Assembly (NCBI GenBank): GCA_937127125.1
Contig: CAKZLO010000010.1
Span: 114,097-178,096 of the forward strand
Direction of reading: 5' to 3'
Length of the DNA: 64,000 bases
Source: an uncultured Ardenticatenia bacterium
GTDB taxonomy: Bacteria > Chloroflexota > Anaerolineae > 4572-78 > NAK82
Shown here: piece after piece, positions 34,130 to 44,779 of the stretch
How positions within the stretch are numbered: the stretch's first letter is position 1
Layout of the letters: every line of letters begins with the position of its first letter
The notes under the pieces: generated by a model
Databases searched by the model: none
Seen by the model: the letters and a program-made list of their open reading frames with translations, nothing else
Told to the model about the DNA's origin: nothing
Program-made: the position numbers and the translations under genes

Positions 34130-37100
34130 ATGGATCTATGGAATGAGGGGTCGTGGCATGGCACGCTCTACGCGCCGCGTTTCGAACACGCTGCGTGTGG
34201 AATAGGGTTCGTCGTAAATGTTAAAGGAGAAAAATCCAACGCGGTAGTTCGCCAGGCGCTTACGATGTTGCGCAACATGGCGCATCGAGGAGCTACCGGA
34301 GCGGATCCTAACACGGGGGATGGCGCCGGCATCATGCTCCAGATCCCTCACACTTTCCTCAAGAAAGCATGCTGGGAGATCGGGATCGACCTGCCACCTC
34401 CAGGTCAATACGGAGTTGGTATGCTTTTCCTATCCCCTATGGACAAAGCGCGCAGCGAACGCATTTGCGAAAGATGTCTGGAGCAGATTGTACAAGAGGA
34501 GGGACAACGCGTATTGGGGTGGCGTACTGTGCCCACAGATGCCACCTGTCTGGGTGAAACGGCACGTGCCTCTAAACCGTTTGTGCGCCAGATCTTCATT
34601 GGCCGCGATCCGCGTATCGAAGATGATATGGCCTTTGAGCGCAAACTCTATGTTATTCGCCGCCGCATTGAGAACGAAATCCGGCGACGGCGGATGCTGG
34701 ATCTAGTCAGTCGTCCGGGACAGCTGCCGTTCGGCTCGTTTTTCTATGTGAGCAGCATGTCACACCGGACAATTGTTTACAAGGGGATGCTCACGGCGAC
34801 ACAGCTCGAGCTATTCTACCCTGACCTTTCCCACCCCGCGATGGAGTCGGCGCTAGCTCTGGTGCATTCGCGCTTCAGTACCAACACTTTTCCTAGCTGG
34901 GACCGTGCCCATCCCTATCGCATGATCATCCACAATGGCGAGATCAACACGCTGCGTGGCAACGTGAACTGGTTTCATGCCGGACAGGCGATGTTCAAGT
35001 CTTCCCTCTTCGGCGAAGATTTGCAAAAGGTGTTGCCCATCATTAACCCGGAAGGGAGCGATTCGGCCATTCTCGATAATGTAGTCGAGTTTCTGGTGCT
35101 AAGCGGTCGCTCGCTGCCTCATGCCATCACGATGCTAATACCTGAGCCTTGGTCGCGCCACGAGAGCATGAGCGATGAAAAACGTGCTTTCTACGAGTTC
35201 CACAGCACCCTGATGGAACCATGGGATGGACCAGCAGCTGTTGCGTTCACCGATGGGATACAGGTGGGTGCTGTGTTGGATCGCAACGGGCTGCGACCTG
35301 CACGCTACTATGTCACCCAGGACGACATAGTTATTATGGCCTCCGAGGTGGGTGTGCTGGACATTCCGCCTGAACGTGTGCTCTACAAAGGTCGCCTGGA
35401 ACCGGGACGCATGCTGCTCGTTGATACTGCGCAAGGGCGCGTTATCAGCGATGATGAGATCAAACATCAGATCGCTGGTGCACAGCCATATCGCCAACGG
35501 CTTAACCAGTACCTAGTGGAGCTGGAACGTCTGCCGTCTAAAAATGATGCTGTGCCCCCTATACCGGACCACGCGAATATTGTACTCCGTCAGCGAGCAT
35601 TTGGTTATACATATGAAGACGTGCGTCTCCTGATAGCACCAATGGCTGAGCAGGGTGTCGAACCGATAGGATCGATGGGCAACGATGCCCCTTTAGCAGT
35701 GTTATCGGAACGGCCTCAGCTGCTTTATAACTATTTCAAGCAATTGTTCGCCCAGGTAACAAATCCCCCCATTGATGCAATCCGAGAAGAGCTGGTCACG
35801 TCCACCGAGCTGATGTTGGGCAGCGAGGGCAACTTGCTTGAGCCGGGTCCGGAGAGCTGTCGTCAGATCAAGCTCTCTTCCCCTATCTTGACCAACTCAG
35901 AGTTAGCGCGACTGCGACACATTGATTGGCCTGGGTTCAAGTCGCGCACGTTGCCCATCTTGTTCAGTCCCACAGGTGGTGGCGCAGCACTGGAAGAAGC
36001 TATGGAGGAAATCTATCGACAAGCTGATGCCGCCATCGAAGATGGCATCAATATTCTCATCCTGTCTGATCGGGACATTGGTTCGGATAAGGCAGCTATT
36101 CCAGCACTATTGGCGGTCTCGGGTTTGCATCATCATCTGATCCGACATGGCACACGTACCCGGGTCAGCTTGGTGGTGGAGTCTGGCGAGCCGCGTGAGG
36201 TGCATCACTTTGCTACTTTGCTTGGATATGGCGCTTCAGCTGTTAATCCCTACTTGCTATATGAGACTGTGGCCGACGCGATTCGCGAAGGCTTGATCAA
36301 CGGTATCGATTATGAGCAAGCAGAGAAGAACGTGGTGAAGGCGCTCGTCAAAGGTGTGCTCAAGATCGCCTCTAAAATGGGCATCTCTACATTGCAAAGC
36401 TACTTTGGTGCCCAGATCTTCGAGGCAGTCGGTCTGCATCAAAGCGTCATCGACCGCTATTTCACGTGGACGCCATCGCGTATTGGTGGCGTCGATATTG
36501 ACGTGATTGCCCAGGAAGCAGTGTTACGCCATCGGCGCGCCTTTGCAGAACGCCAGCCGGACGATTTCGCATTAGACACCGCGGGAGATTATCAGTGGCG
36601 TTATGATGGCGAATACCATCTGTGGAATCCTGAGACGATCTACAAACTGCAGTTGGCATGCCGAACCGGAGATTACACGGTCTATAAGGAATATGCCCGG
36701 CTGATTAACGATCAAACGCAGCGCTTAGCGACCCTGCGGGGCCTGCTTGATCTCAAATTTGCAAGCGAACCGGTGCCATTGGATGAGGTCGAGTCAGTGG
36801 AATCGCTGGTCAAACGTTTCAAGACGGGAGCAATGTCTTATGGCTCGATCAGCAAAGAGGCACATGAGGCGCTGGCCATCGCGATGAATCGCATTGGGGG
36901 CAAGAGCAATACGGGTGAGGGGGGTGAGGACCCGGCACGTTACAACCCCGATCCGAATGGTGACTCGCGCAATAGCGCCATCAAGCAGGTAGCTTCAGCT
37001 CGGTTTGGGGTGACCAGTGAGTATCTCGTCAATGCCCAAGAGATTCAGATCAAGATGGCTCAGGGAGCTAAGCCGGGTGAAGGAGGGCAGCTACCTGGCC

Positions 37101-38773
37101 ACAAGGTGTACCCCTGGATCGCAGAGGTGCGCCATTCAACGCCCGGGGTTGGCCTCATTTCGCCGCCGCCGCATCACGATATCTACTCGATCGAGGATTT
37201 GGCACAACTGATCCATGACTTGAAGTGTGCCAACCCGGAAGCGCGCATCAGTGTGAAGCTGGTCTCGGAAGTGGGAGTAGGCACCATTGCTGCTGGGGTG
37301 GCGAAAGCGCGTGCCGATGTAGTGCTTATCAGCGGCTATGATGGTGGCACCGGTGCCGCGCCCCAGTCTAGTATTAAGCATGCCGGTCTGCCTTGGGAAC
37401 TGGGCTTAGCAGAGACACACCAGACGCTTGTGCTCAATGGGCTGCGCGATCGCATCGTGGTTGAGACTGACGGTCAGCTTAAGACTGGCCGTGACGTAGT
37501 CATTGCAGCGTTACTTGGCGCGGAGGAATTCGGCTTTGCCACTGCCCCGTTGGTTGCTCTAGGTTGTGTGATGATGCGGGCTTGCCATCAGGACAATTGC
37601 CCGGTTGGAATCGCCACGCAGAATCCAGCGCTGCGTCGCAATTTCGCCGGCGATCCCCAACATGTGGTCAATTTTATGTACTTCGTAGCTCAGGAAGTGC
37701 GTGAGTTGATGACCCGTCTGGGATTCCGCACCCTTGAAGAAATGGTGGGACGCACAGACCGATTACAGGTGCGAGAGGATGTATCGCACTGGAAGGCGAA
37801 GCACCTTGACCTATCCACCATCCTCAAACAGCCTGACGTACCAGCGACAGTGGGACGATACTGTCGTGTGAGTCAGGACCATGGATTGGAGAAAACCCTT
37901 GATTACCGTGTGTTGCTTGAGCTGTGCCGACCAGCTTTAGAACATGGTGTTCCGGTGGTGGCGACTTTGCCAGTGCGCAACGCTGACCGTGCGGTCGGTA
38001 CAATGTTGGGAAGTCGTGTCACACGACGGTATGGCGGTGCCGGCCTGCCCGAGGACACCATCCGGCTGTATTTTGAGGGTTCAGCCGGCCAGAGCTTTGG
38101 GGCTTTCATTCCACGCGGTCTGACATTCTACCTTGAGGGGGAAGCCAACGATTATCTCGGCAAAGGTCTCTCAGGGGGCAAGATTATCGTCTATCCGCCT
38201 GCTGGCAGCAGGTTCGTTGCCGACGAGAATATCATTATCGGCAACGTCGCACTGTATGGTGCCACCAGTGGTGAAGCTTATATATGCGGCGTGGCCGGTG
38301 AGCGCTTCTGCGTGCGCAACAGTGGTGCATCGGCAGTTGTAGAGGGAGTGGGCGATCACGGATGTGAGTATATGACCGGCGGGCGTGTAGTGGTGTTAGG
38401 CAAGACAGGACGCAATTTCGCTGCCGGGATGTCGGGAGGCATCGCCTATGTCTTTGATGAAGATGGCAACTTTGCCCAACGTTGCAATTCAACGATGGTC
38501 TGGATGGAACGCTTGGAAGATCCAGATGAGATCGAGCAAGTGCGCCAGATGATTGTGCGGCATGCCGAATACACTCGCAGCCAGAAGGCCCAGAAGCTGT
38601 TGGAATACTGGGCTGAGGCAGTAACCAAGTTTGTAAAGGTAATGCCTAAGGATTACAAGCGCATGCTGGAAGCAGTTGCGCGTGTTAGAGCGCAGGGTGT
38701 GTCCGAAGAACAGGCGTATATGATCGCATTCGACCTCAATAAGATGGACAGTGCAAGGATAGGTGGTAACTAG
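34130..38773 (+). CDS. gltB: glutamate synthase large subunit
   Basis: About 1547 residues. Cys23 (in [11 protein letters not shown]) is the amidotransferase nucleophile, exposed by loss of a 22-residue propeptide. [37 protein letters not shown] and [11 protein letters not shown] mark the glutaminase domain; the FMN domain shows [34 protein letters not shown] and [11 protein letters not shown], and the 3Fe-4S ligands are in [17 protein letters not shown] (all read in pieces). The C-terminal GXGXG helix domain follows. It makes two glutamates from glutamine and 2-oxoglutarate with GltD. AGGAGAGG at 34114-34120 supports ATG 34130; the frame extends to 34064. Confidence 0.97.
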   Translation: MDLWNEGSWHGTLYAPRFEHAACGIGFVVNVKGEKSNAVVRQALTMLRNMAHRGATGADPNTGDGAGIMLQIPHTFLKKACWEIGIDLPPPGQYGVGMLFLSPMDKARSERICERCLEQIVQEEGQRVLGWRTVPTDATCLGETARASKPFVRQIFIGRDPRIEDDMAFERKLYVIRRRIENEIRRRRMLDLVSRPGQLPFGSFFYVSSMSHRTIVYKGMLTATQLELFYPDLSHPAMESALALVHSRFSTNTFPSWDRAHPYRMIIHNGEINTLRGNVNWFHAGQAMFKSSLFGEDLQKVLPIINPEGSDSAILDNVVEFLVLSGRSLPHAITMLIPEPWSRHESMSDEKRAFYEFHSTLMEPWDGPAAVAFTDGIQVGAVLDRNGLRPARYYVTQDDIVIMASEVGVLDIPPERVLYKGRLEPGRMLLVDTAQGRVISDDEIKHQIAGAQPYRQRLNQYLVELERLPSKNDAVPPIPDHANIVLRQRAFGYTYEDVRLLIAPMAEQGVEPIGSMGNDAPLAVLSERPQLLYNYFKQLFAQVTNPPIDAIREELVTSTELMLGSEGNLLEPGPESCRQIKLSSPILTNSELARLRHIDWPGFKSRTLPILFSPTGGGAALEEAMEEIYRQADAAIEDGINILILSDRDIGSDKAAIPALLAVSGLHHHLIRHGTRTRVSLVVESGEPREVHHFATLLGYGASAVNPYLLYETVADAIREGLINGIDYEQAEKNVVKALVKGVLKIASKMGISTLQSYFGAQIFEAVGLHQSVIDRYFTWTPSRIGGVDIDVIAQEAVLRHRRAFAERQPDDFALDTAGDYQWRYDGEYHLWNPETIYKLQLACRTGDYTVYKEYARLINDQTQRLATLRGLLDLKFASEPVPLDEVESVESLVKRFKTGAMSYGSISKEAHEALAIAMNRIGGKSNTGEGGEDPARYNPDPNGDSRNSAIKQVASARFGVTSEYLVNAQEIQIKMAQGAKPGEGGQLPGHKVYPWIAEVRHSTPGVGLISPPPHHDIYSIEDLAQLIHDLKCANPEARISVKLVSEVGVGTIAAGVAKARADVVLISGYDGGTGAAPQSSIKHAGLPWELGLAETHQTLVLNGLRDRIVVETDGQLKTGRDVVIAALLGAEEFGFATAPLVALGCVMMRACHQDNCPVGIATQNPALRRNFAGDPQHVVNFMYFVAQEVRELMTRLGFRTLEEMVGRTDRLQVREDVSHWKAKHLDLSTILKQPDVPATVGRYCRVSQDHGLEKTLDYRVLLELCRPALEHGVPVVATLPVRNADRAVGTMLGSRVTRRYGGAGLPEDTIRLYFEGSAGQSFGAFIPRGLTFYLEGEANDYLGKGLSGGKIIVYPPAGSRFVADENIIIGNVALYGATSGEAYICGVAGERFCVRNSGASAVVEGVGDHGCEYMTGGRVVVLGKTGRNFAAGMSGGIAYVFDEDGNFAQRCNSTMVWMERLEDPDEIEQVRQMIVRHAEYTRSQKAQKLLEYWAEAVTKFVKVMPKDYKRMLEAVARVRAQGVSEEQAYMIAFDLNKMDSARIGGN

Positions 38774-38795
38774 AAACGGATAAGGTGGCGTGAGG

Positions 38796-40304
38796 ATGGG
38801 TAAGCTGACAGGTTGCCTGGAGATTGAACGTCGTTTGATGTCATTCCGATCACCAGAGGAACGCCTTAGGAATTGGGAGGAGTTTCACCTTCCCACTGAT
38901 GAGGAGGTGTTACGTGCCCAGGCAGTGCATTGCATGGACTGCGGCACACCTTTCTGCCACACTGGCACTATGCTGAAAGGAATGGTGTCGGGATGTCCCC
39001 TTCATAATCTTATTCCAGAATGGAATGATCTGGTCTCCCGCGGTCTATGGCAACAAGCTTTTGAGCGGCTGCTAAAGACTAACAGTTTTCCCGAGTTCAC
39101 TGGCCGAGTGTGCCCGGCGCCCTGTGAAGGATCATGCGTCAGAGGCGTCAACGACTTGCCAGTTGCCATTAAAGAAATCGAGTACGCCATCGTCGAGCGT
39201 GGCTTTTCTGAGGGTTGGTTACAACCTTGTCAGCCGCGTGTTCGGACAGGCAAGCGTGTCGCGGTAGTGGGTTCTGGGCCAGCCGGCCTGGCGTGTGCTG
39301 AGCAGCTCAACCGCGCTGGTCACATGGTAACTGTGTTTGAGCGTGCAGACCGCGCTGGCGGCTTATTGATGTATGGCATCCCCAATATGAAGCTGGACAA
39401 AGCTGTGGTGCAGCGTCGTATTGAGCTGATGAGCAAGTCTGGTATCGTCTTTGTCACCAGCACCGAAGTAGGACGAGATTACCCGGCTGAGCGTTTGTTG
39501 CGCGAGTTTGACGCAGTAGTACTGTGTAGTGGTGCCACACGACCTCGGGATCTGGCGGTGGGAGGACGACATTTGCGCGGGATCTACTTTGCAGTGGAAT
39601 ACCTGACGGAAGCTACACGCAGTCTCCTGCGGACGGGATGTGCTGATCCAGGATCGGAGAGTCCTCTCAGTGCTCGCGGCAAGGACGTGGTGATCATCGG
39701 CGGTGGTGACACTGGCACCGATTGTGTCGCCACCGCGTTGCGACAAGGTTGTCGTAGCGTGGTACAGTTCGAAATACTGGAACGGCCACCGAATGCACGT
39801 CAACCTGACAATCCATGGCCGGAGTGGCCACGAGTGTATCGGTTAGACTACGGGCACGAGGAGGCCGTCGCACGCTTCGGGGCTGATCCACGACAATATG
39901 CCACCACGGCCAAAAGATTCGAGGGTGATGCGACGGGACATGTGAAGGCAGTACATACGGTGCGCGTCGTATGGATACGGGATCAGGAAAGCCAGGGTCG
40001 TCCTACGCCGCGGGAATTGCCTGGTAGTGAACAAGTGTGGCCGGCTCAGCTGGTGCTGCTGGCTATGGGCTTCTTAGGGCCGGAGGAGCATTTGCTTGAT
40101 CAGCTAGGCATTGCTCGTGATGCACGCTTAAATGTCAGGACTCTCTCCGGCAGCTATCAGACCAATGTCCCTGGAGTGTTTGCTGCTGGAGACATGCGCC
40201 GTGGTCAGAGCTTGGTTGTATGGGCCATCCGGGAAGGACGCGCTGCTGCGTATGAATGTGATCGCTATCTAATGGGCGAAGCGAATTTGCCTTGGGTGGT
40301 CTAA
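38796..40304 (+). CDS. gltD: glutamate synthase small subunit
   Basis: About 502 residues. The front holds the Fe-S binding cysteines MDCGTPFCHTG, GCPLHNLIPEWNDLV and GRVCPAPCEGSCV; then the FAD fold VAVVGSGPAGLACAEQLNRAG, GGLLMYGIPNMKLDK and the NADPH fold VIIGGGDTGTDCVATALRQG, ending with the FAD-side GVFAAGDMRRGQSLVVWAI. It delivers electrons from NADPH to GltB. The gap to gltB is 22 bp. ATG 38796 has TAAGGTGG 7 nt before; GTG 38790 is an alternative. A bidirectional terminator follows. Confidence 0.97.
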   Translation: MGKLTGCLEIERRLMSFRSPEERLRNWEEFHLPTDEEVLRAQAVHCMDCGTPFCHTGTMLKGMVSGCPLHNLIPEWNDLVSRGLWQQAFERLLKTNSFPEFTGRVCPAPCEGSCVRGVNDLPVAIKEIEYAIVERGFSEGWLQPCQPRVRTGKRVAVVGSGPAGLACAEQLNRAGHMVTVFERADRAGGLLMYGIPNMKLDKAVVQRRIELMSKSGIVFVTSTEVGRDYPAERLLREFDAVVLCSGATRPRDLAVGGRHLRGIYFAVEYLTEATRSLLRTGCADPGSESPLSARGKDVVIIGGGDTGTDCVATALRQGCRSVVQFEILERPPNARQPDNPWPEWPRVYRLDYGHEEAVARFGADPRQYATTAKRFEGDATGHVKAVHTVRVVWIRDQESQGRPTPRELPGSEQVWPAQLVLLAMGFLGPEEHLLDQLGIARDARLNVRTLSGSYQTNVPGVFAAGDMRRGQSLVVWAIREGRAAAYECDRYLMGEANLPWVV

Positions 40305-40361
40305 GCGTCAGAGAACACCCAACTTTGCTTTCTGGAGTGGCTGGGCGGAGGGCAAGAAAAG

Positions 40362-40394
40362 AAACAGCGTCACCGCAATTTGGTGACGCTGTTT
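40362..40394. terminator. bidirectional Rho-independent terminator between gltD and the SWIM gene
   Basis: 13-bp perfect stem AAACAGCGTCACC (40362-40374) / GGTGACGCTGTTT (40382-40394) with a 7-nt loop. T-rich sequence follows it on both strands (TTTT on plus, TTTCTTTTC on minus), so it serves both convergent genes. Confidence 0.9.
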
Positions 40395-40413
40395 TGGATT
40401 TGGTCGTGCTGGA

Positions 40414-40668
40414 TTAGGCTGGGAGGGCGGTGGCAACCGCTGGTTCTACCATTCCTCTAAGGATCCGTTCCAGGGTCATCACGTGGCTGCATACCCCGCG
40501 CGCTGCAAAGAAGTCACAGTCACAACTCCATTGCCCTGCGTGATAACCTACCATATGTACTTTGTGATCTCCGGCAAAATGTACTTTAAACTCCTGAAAT
40601 GTGATGCGATCTGGCTCCTGAGCATATCGCATAGCCTTTTCGATCTTGCCGATCATGCTCGAGTCCAT
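40414..40668 (-). CDS. small SWIM zinc-finger protein
   Basis: About 84 residues. IEKAMRYAQEPDRITFQEFKVHFAGD is followed by the SWIM finger with Cys49, Cys51, Cys60 and His62 (C-x-C-x8-C-x-H in CDCDFFAARGVCSHVM). SWIM fingers bind DNA or protein partners, and small versions are common in Chloroflexota with unknown role. ATG 40668 has AAAGGGG 7 nt upstream. The frame continues to GTG 40824, but that extra part lacks conserved character and I treat it as leader. The region 40825-40986 beyond holds only the promoter. Confidence 0.8.
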   Translation of the reverse strand: MDSSMIGKIEKAMRYAQEPDRITFQEFKVHFAGDHKVHMVGYHAGQWSCDCDFFAARGVCSHVMTLERILRGMVEPAVATALPA

Positions 40669-40834
40669 TGATCTACCCCTTTCTGGAAGAATAATAGCCC
40701 CTGTATGAGGCTGGCCGACAAACAAAAAAGAGCACTGGGACATAGAATCAATCCCACTGCTCGGAACAACCTCTATCCAATTGTTGTGGTTCAGGAGATT
40801 CATGGCCGATGTATTCTCCCCCACCTCTATATCT

Positions 40835-40864
40835 AGTATACACCGATACGAGAGGTGTTGTCAA
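40835..40864 (-). promoter_or_regulatory. promoter of the SWIM gene
   Basis: Minus strand TTGACA (40859-40864), 18-bp spacer, TATACT (40835-40840). The implied leader to ATG 40668 is about 160 nt. Confidence 0.55.
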
Positions 40865-40986
40865 TGCCTGAGAGAGGTGACTTAGGGCGTTTCAACCTGA
40901 AAATTTTTTTACTTTGCCACCCGGTTATGTCCCTCATCCGCCAGAAGATACAGAGGGCAGAGAAGTGTCGCCGTCCACCTTTGGCT

Positions 40987-42669
40987 TTATGAGCTGGCGC
41001 GCACACGTGCACGCAGCTCCTTGAGTCTTTTCATTACATCGTTGGCACCGCGACCGAAGTAATCGTGCAACGTCAAATACTCGCGGTAGAGCTGGTCATA
41101 AACACGCTTATGCTCAGGTATAGGATGGTACGCTTCCTCACGCAACGAAGCCATGCGTTTGCAGGCCTCAAATATGGAGACGTAACCACCGACCTCGGGA
41201 CCAGCTGCCACGGCACCATGCATTGCAGAGCCAAGCGCACCACCTTGATGTGTGCCAGCAATGTGAATGGAACGTCCTGTCACATCAGCATAGATCTGCA
41301 TCAATAGCTTGTTGCGATCCGGCAATCCTCCAGTTGCCACAATTTCATTGACAGGCACGCCTGAAGCCTCAAATGTTTCAATAATGACTCGCGTCCCATA
41401 AGCGGTAGCCTCGATGAGAGCGCGGTAGATTTCCTCAGGCCGCGTTGCCAGGGTAGCTCCCAACAACATGCCAGTCAGATCTACATCCACGAGAACGCTA
41501 CGATTTCCGTTCCACCAATCCAGCGCGATCAGCCCACTTTCACCTGGTTTCAGCTGGCTGGCTTTCTCTTCCAGCAGCTTGTGAATGTCCATGTTGCGTG
41601 TGCGCGCTTCATTTTCATACGCGGCTGGTGTAGCGTTCTCCACGAACCAGGCGAAGTGGTCGCCCACACACGATTGCCCTGCCTCATAGCCGAAGAAACC
41701 TGGCACAATCCCGTCCTCCACGTAGCCACACATGCCGGGTACGATGTGTTCCTCTGTCCCAAGCACCATATGGCAGTTGGAAGTGCCCATAATGATCACC
41801 ATGCGCCCCGGCTCGACCACCGTGGATGCAGGCACAGCAACATGAGCATCCACATTGGCAATTGCCACTGCCGTTCCGGGCTTCAGACCGGTCCACTCGG
41901 CGGCCTGCGCAGTCAAGCCACCTGCCTTTGCGCCGAGTGGATACAGCACCCGCGACATCTTCTCGTCAATAATGTGTTCCATGCGCGGGTCGAGCGCCTT
42001 AAAGAAATCATTGGGCGGGAAGCCTTCTCGTTTAGACCAGATGGCTTTGTAACCCGCCGTGCACATGTTGCGCTTCTCCACACCAGTGAGCTGCCAGACC
42101 ACCCAGTCAGCGGCCTCGATCAGGCGATCCGCCGCTTCGTAGATCTCCGGGTCTTCGTCCAATATCTGCCAGGACTTGGGGAAGAACCATTCTGAGCTGA
42201 TCTTGCCGCCATAGCGATCCAGAAACTTATACCCCAATTCACGTGCGATCTGATTAAGTCTGTTGGCCTCTGGCTGGGCAGCATGGTGCTTCCACAGTTT
42301 CACCCAAGCATGGGGACGATTGCGATACTGCGGCAGGAAACACAGAGGTGTGCCATCTGCTTTGGTGGGTAACATCGTGCATGCAGTGAAGTCGATACCT
42401 ACCCCGATCACGTCTTCAGGGGCTACCCCGCTCAGTTTGAGCACTTGGGGCACCGCTCGCTTGAAAACCTCCAGATAGTCGTTAGGATCCTGCAATGCCC
42501 AATCCGGTTCCAGTGGCACGCCACTCTCTGGCAGTCGCTCGTCGATAACCCCATTGGCATAAGGGTGCACCGCCGTGGCAACTTCACGGCCATCCGCCAC
42601 GTCTACCAGCAGCGCGCGACCGGACTCGGTTCCAAAGTCAATGCCGATCGTGTACTTCGCTTTGCCCAT
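40987..42669 (-). CDS. araB: ribulokinase (FGGY family)
   Basis: About 560 residues, the AraB length. [16 protein letters not shown] (N-terminal ATP fold), [35 protein letters not shown] and ISSEWFFPK are AraB-specific; [10 protein letters not shown] and [17 protein letters not shown] complete the FGGY fold (pieces of longer conserved stretches). It phosphorylates L-ribulose (and other ribuloses) at O5. It is the last gene of a minus-strand sugar uptake operon headed by a LacI regulator. L-arabinose isomerase and the 4-epimerase are not in this window, so the route is incomplete here. Confidence 0.93.
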   Translation of the reverse strand: MGKAKYTIGIDFGTESGRALLVDVADGREVATAVHPYANGVIDERLPESGVPLEPDWALQDPNDYLEVFKRAVPQVLKLSGVAPEDVIGVGIDFTACTMLPTKADGTPLCFLPQYRNRPHAWVKLWKHHAAQPEANRLNQIARELGYKFLDRYGGKISSEWFFPKSWQILDEDPEIYEAADRLIEAADWVVWQLTGVEKRNMCTAGYKAIWSKREGFPPNDFFKALDPRMEHIIDEKMSRVLYPLGAKAGGLTAQAAEWTGLKPGTAVAIANVDAHVAVPASTVVEPGRMVIIMGTSNCHMVLGTEEHIVPGMCGYVEDGIVPGFFGYEAGQSCVGDHFAWFVENATPAAYENEARTRNMDIHKLLEEKASQLKPGESGLIALDWWNGNRSVLVDVDLTGMLLGATLATRPEEIYRALIEATAYGTRVIIETFEASGVPVNEIVATGGLPDRNKLLMQIYADVTGRSIHIAGTHQGGALGSAMHGAVAAGPEVGGYVSIFEACKRMASLREEAYHPIPEHKRVYDQLYREYLTLHDYFGRGANDVMKRLKELRARVRASS

Positions 42670-42779
42670 CTCTACCTCACTGTCTGCAATGTTCTAAATG
42701 TTGTCGCTATAAGTGCTACATGTGCTGTGTATTGTTGGGTTCCTATGGGAATGTTCGGCAGTGGCACGCCACGCGTCTT

Positions 42780-43802
42780 TCAACGCAGCCGCCGGCTCAG
42801 GACTGTTTGCAGTGAGACAGACATCACAATGATCAGGCCATAGATCAGTTGGGTCCAGAAGCCGGTGAGTCCGGCGGCAACAATACCGGCATTGATTGCG
42901 CCGATGATGAAGGAGGCCACCAGGGTTCCGAACACTGTGCCTGTTCCACCGAATACTGAAGTGCCTCCTAAGAAAACTGACGAAAGGGTGCTAAGCAGAT
43001 ACCCTTCTCCCAACGTGGGCCAGAAGTACAACACCTCCAAGCTAACTACTACTCCAGCAAAAGCAGCAGCCACGCCCATAATGGCAAAAACCAGCGTCTT
43101 GACACGTGGCACATTGACACCCATCAAGCGAGCACTTTCAACGTTGTCACCCGAGAGATAGACATGTGCCCCAAAACGATGCCTGTTGAGAAAGAACCAT
43201 ACTAAAATTGCCACAATGATCGTCCATATCATTTGCGCCGGGATTAGACCAAATAGGCGCCCCACTAGACCGGTATGGAGCACCCCCCCTATAGCCGAAG
43301 TGAGACCGGTGCCATTGCCACCAGTGATCACTAGCACCACACCCCTCCAGAAGAACTGGGTGCCGATTGTGGCCACCAGCGAAGGGATACCGATGCGCAC
43401 CACGATGACGCCATTGATTAGTCCTGCTACCAAACCAGCAGCCATGCATGCGATAAATGCTAAGATATGGCTACCGGTGGAGACCAGAACCAATGCGTAG
43501 ACCGTCATGCCAAACGCCATAATAGAAGGGAAGGAAAGGTCAATCTCACCTGTGATGATCACGAGTGTGAGCGGCAGTGCCATCAGAGCGAAGAACGGGG
43601 TAGTTGACATATAGGCAGCGTAGATCGGAAAGGACAAGAACGTCTTGGGCGACCCAATCAAAAACAGCAACCAGACGAGGACGCCCACCAGCACGATGCC
43701 GATCTGCATAGCATAACGTCGTACGAACCGCGACAATTTTCCCCTTGCCGTCTCCGACGGAATCTCAGCTGAAAACTTTTCTATCTCACCGACTCTGTTC
43801 AT
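42780..43802 (-). CDS. sugar ABC transporter permease (AraH/RbsC type)
   Basis: About 340 residues with 8-10 membrane helices of the BPD_transp_2 family. TLVIITGEIDLSFPSIMAFG is the RbsC-type conserved cytoplasmic-side segment, VRIGIPSLVATIGTQFFWRG and GDNVESARLMGVNVPRVK (EAA-like coupling region) follow. ATG 43802 has CAGGAG 9 nt upstream; a longer frame starts at 43883. Partner of the ATPase and binding protein next to it. Gap of about 100 bp to the ATPase and 110 bp to araB. Confidence 0.92.
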   Translation of the reverse strand: MNRVGEIEKFSAEIPSETARGKLSRFVRRYAMQIGIVLVGVLVWLLFLIGSPKTFLSFPIYAAYMSTTPFFALMALPLTLVIITGEIDLSFPSIMAFGMTVYALVLVSTGSHILAFIACMAAGLVAGLINGVIVVRIGIPSLVATIGTQFFWRGVVLVITGGNGTGLTSAIGGVLHTGLVGRLFGLIPAQMIWTIIVAILVWFFLNRHRFGAHVYLSGDNVESARLMGVNVPRVKTLVFAIMGVAAAFAGVVVSLEVLYFWPTLGEGYLLSTLSSVFLGGTSVFGGTGTVFGTLVASFIIGAINAGIVAAGLTGFWTQLIYGLIIVMSVSLQTVLSRRLR

Positions 43803-43901
43803 AAAGATGCACTCCTGTAGCACATAGCGTGTGCAAGTCCAGAAATATTCATTCACAACCACCAGTAGGAGGGGTTTCACCACCTCGGCACTGGCCGAAT
43901 G

Positions 43902-44660
43902 CTATTCGAGCCTCCCGGTTTGTGCTACATGCTGCAATTTGGCAATCAGATTATCCAGGGTGATCTGATCCTTGAAAAACTGCCCCTTGACTTGTCCTCT
44001 GTCCAGCACCACAATCCGATCTGCTACCGGGTAAACATGGAAGATATTGTGGTCAATGAAGATAGCTGATTTACTAGCCTCCTTAATTCCATTGACGAAG
44101 TCCAACGCCTTGCGCGTCTCCGAGAGCGACAGTCCCATTGTTGGCTCATCTAGAATAATTAGCTCCGCCTGGAAGTAAAGCGCCCGCACAATGGCAACAC
44201 CCTGGCGCTCACCACCGGACATCGTTTTGACTGTCGAATCGGGGGTGATCGCTTTGGAGGTGAAGCCCATATGGCTCTGCATGAGACGAGCTGTCTCACG
44301 CCGCATACCCTCCACGTCTAGTACACCGAAGCGATTACTCAGCTCGCGCCCCATGAAAATATTTCTCCATAGCGACTGTTGGTCCGCAAGCGCTCGCTCC
44401 TGATAAACGACCTCGATGCCTAGCTCGCGTGCTTTCGCTACTGTCATCACGTCTACCGGCTGGCCTTTCCAGAAGATCTGCCCTCCTGGGTCCGGGCGAT
44501 GATATCCGGTAATGATCTTTACCAGAGTGGATTTGCCGGCACCGTTGTCGCCCAGCAATCCTACCACTTCATTGTACCCGACTTCAAAATTGACGTTGTG
44601 CAGCGATTTGACCTCGCCAAACGTCTTGCTGATGTTGACCATTTGCAACAGGTATTCCAT
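43902..44660 (-). CDS. sugar ABC transporter ATP-binding protein
   Basis: About 252 residues, a single ABC cassette rather than the double RbsA/AraG. Walker A GDNGAGKSTLV, Q-loop VVYQERALADQQSL, signature MSGGERQGV, Walker B LIILDEPTMGL and the His-loop DHNIFH. It powers the sugar import carried by the adjacent permease and binding protein. A hairpin lies between this gene and the binding-protein gene upstream. Confidence 0.92.
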   Translation of the reverse strand: MEYLLQMVNISKTFGEVKSLHNVNFEVGYNEVVGLLGDNGAGKSTLVKIITGYHRPDPGGQIFWKGQPVDVMTVAKARELGIEVVYQERALADQQSLWRNIFMGRELSNRFGVLDVEGMRRETARLMQSHMGFTSKAITPDSTVKTMSGGERQGVAIVRALYFQAELIILDEPTMGLSLSETRKALDFVNGIKEASKSAIFIDHNIFHVYPVADRIVVLDRGQVKGQFFKDQITLDNLIAKLQHVAQTGRLE

Positions 44661-44684
44661 CGCCAGTTATTCCCTTTAAAGGAT

Positions 44685-44729
44685 GCGGTGTGGAACTAGT
44701 TGGTGTTGTTGAACCTAGTTCCACACCGC
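44685..44729 (-). terminator. intra-operon hairpin (attenuator) after the sugar-binding protein gene
   Basis: 15-bp perfect stem: GCGGTGTGGAACTAG (44685-44699) with CTAGTTCCACACCGC (44715-44729), 15-nt loop, between the binding-protein gene and the ATPase. On the minus strand the 3' side is followed by a modest T-rich run (CCTTTAAAGG). Such hairpins let the binding protein be made in excess of the membrane parts. Confidence 0.7.
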
Positions 44730-44779
44730 TCAAGATGCTAGAATCGATCCGTGTTAATCAGCACCGAACGGAGCACAGG

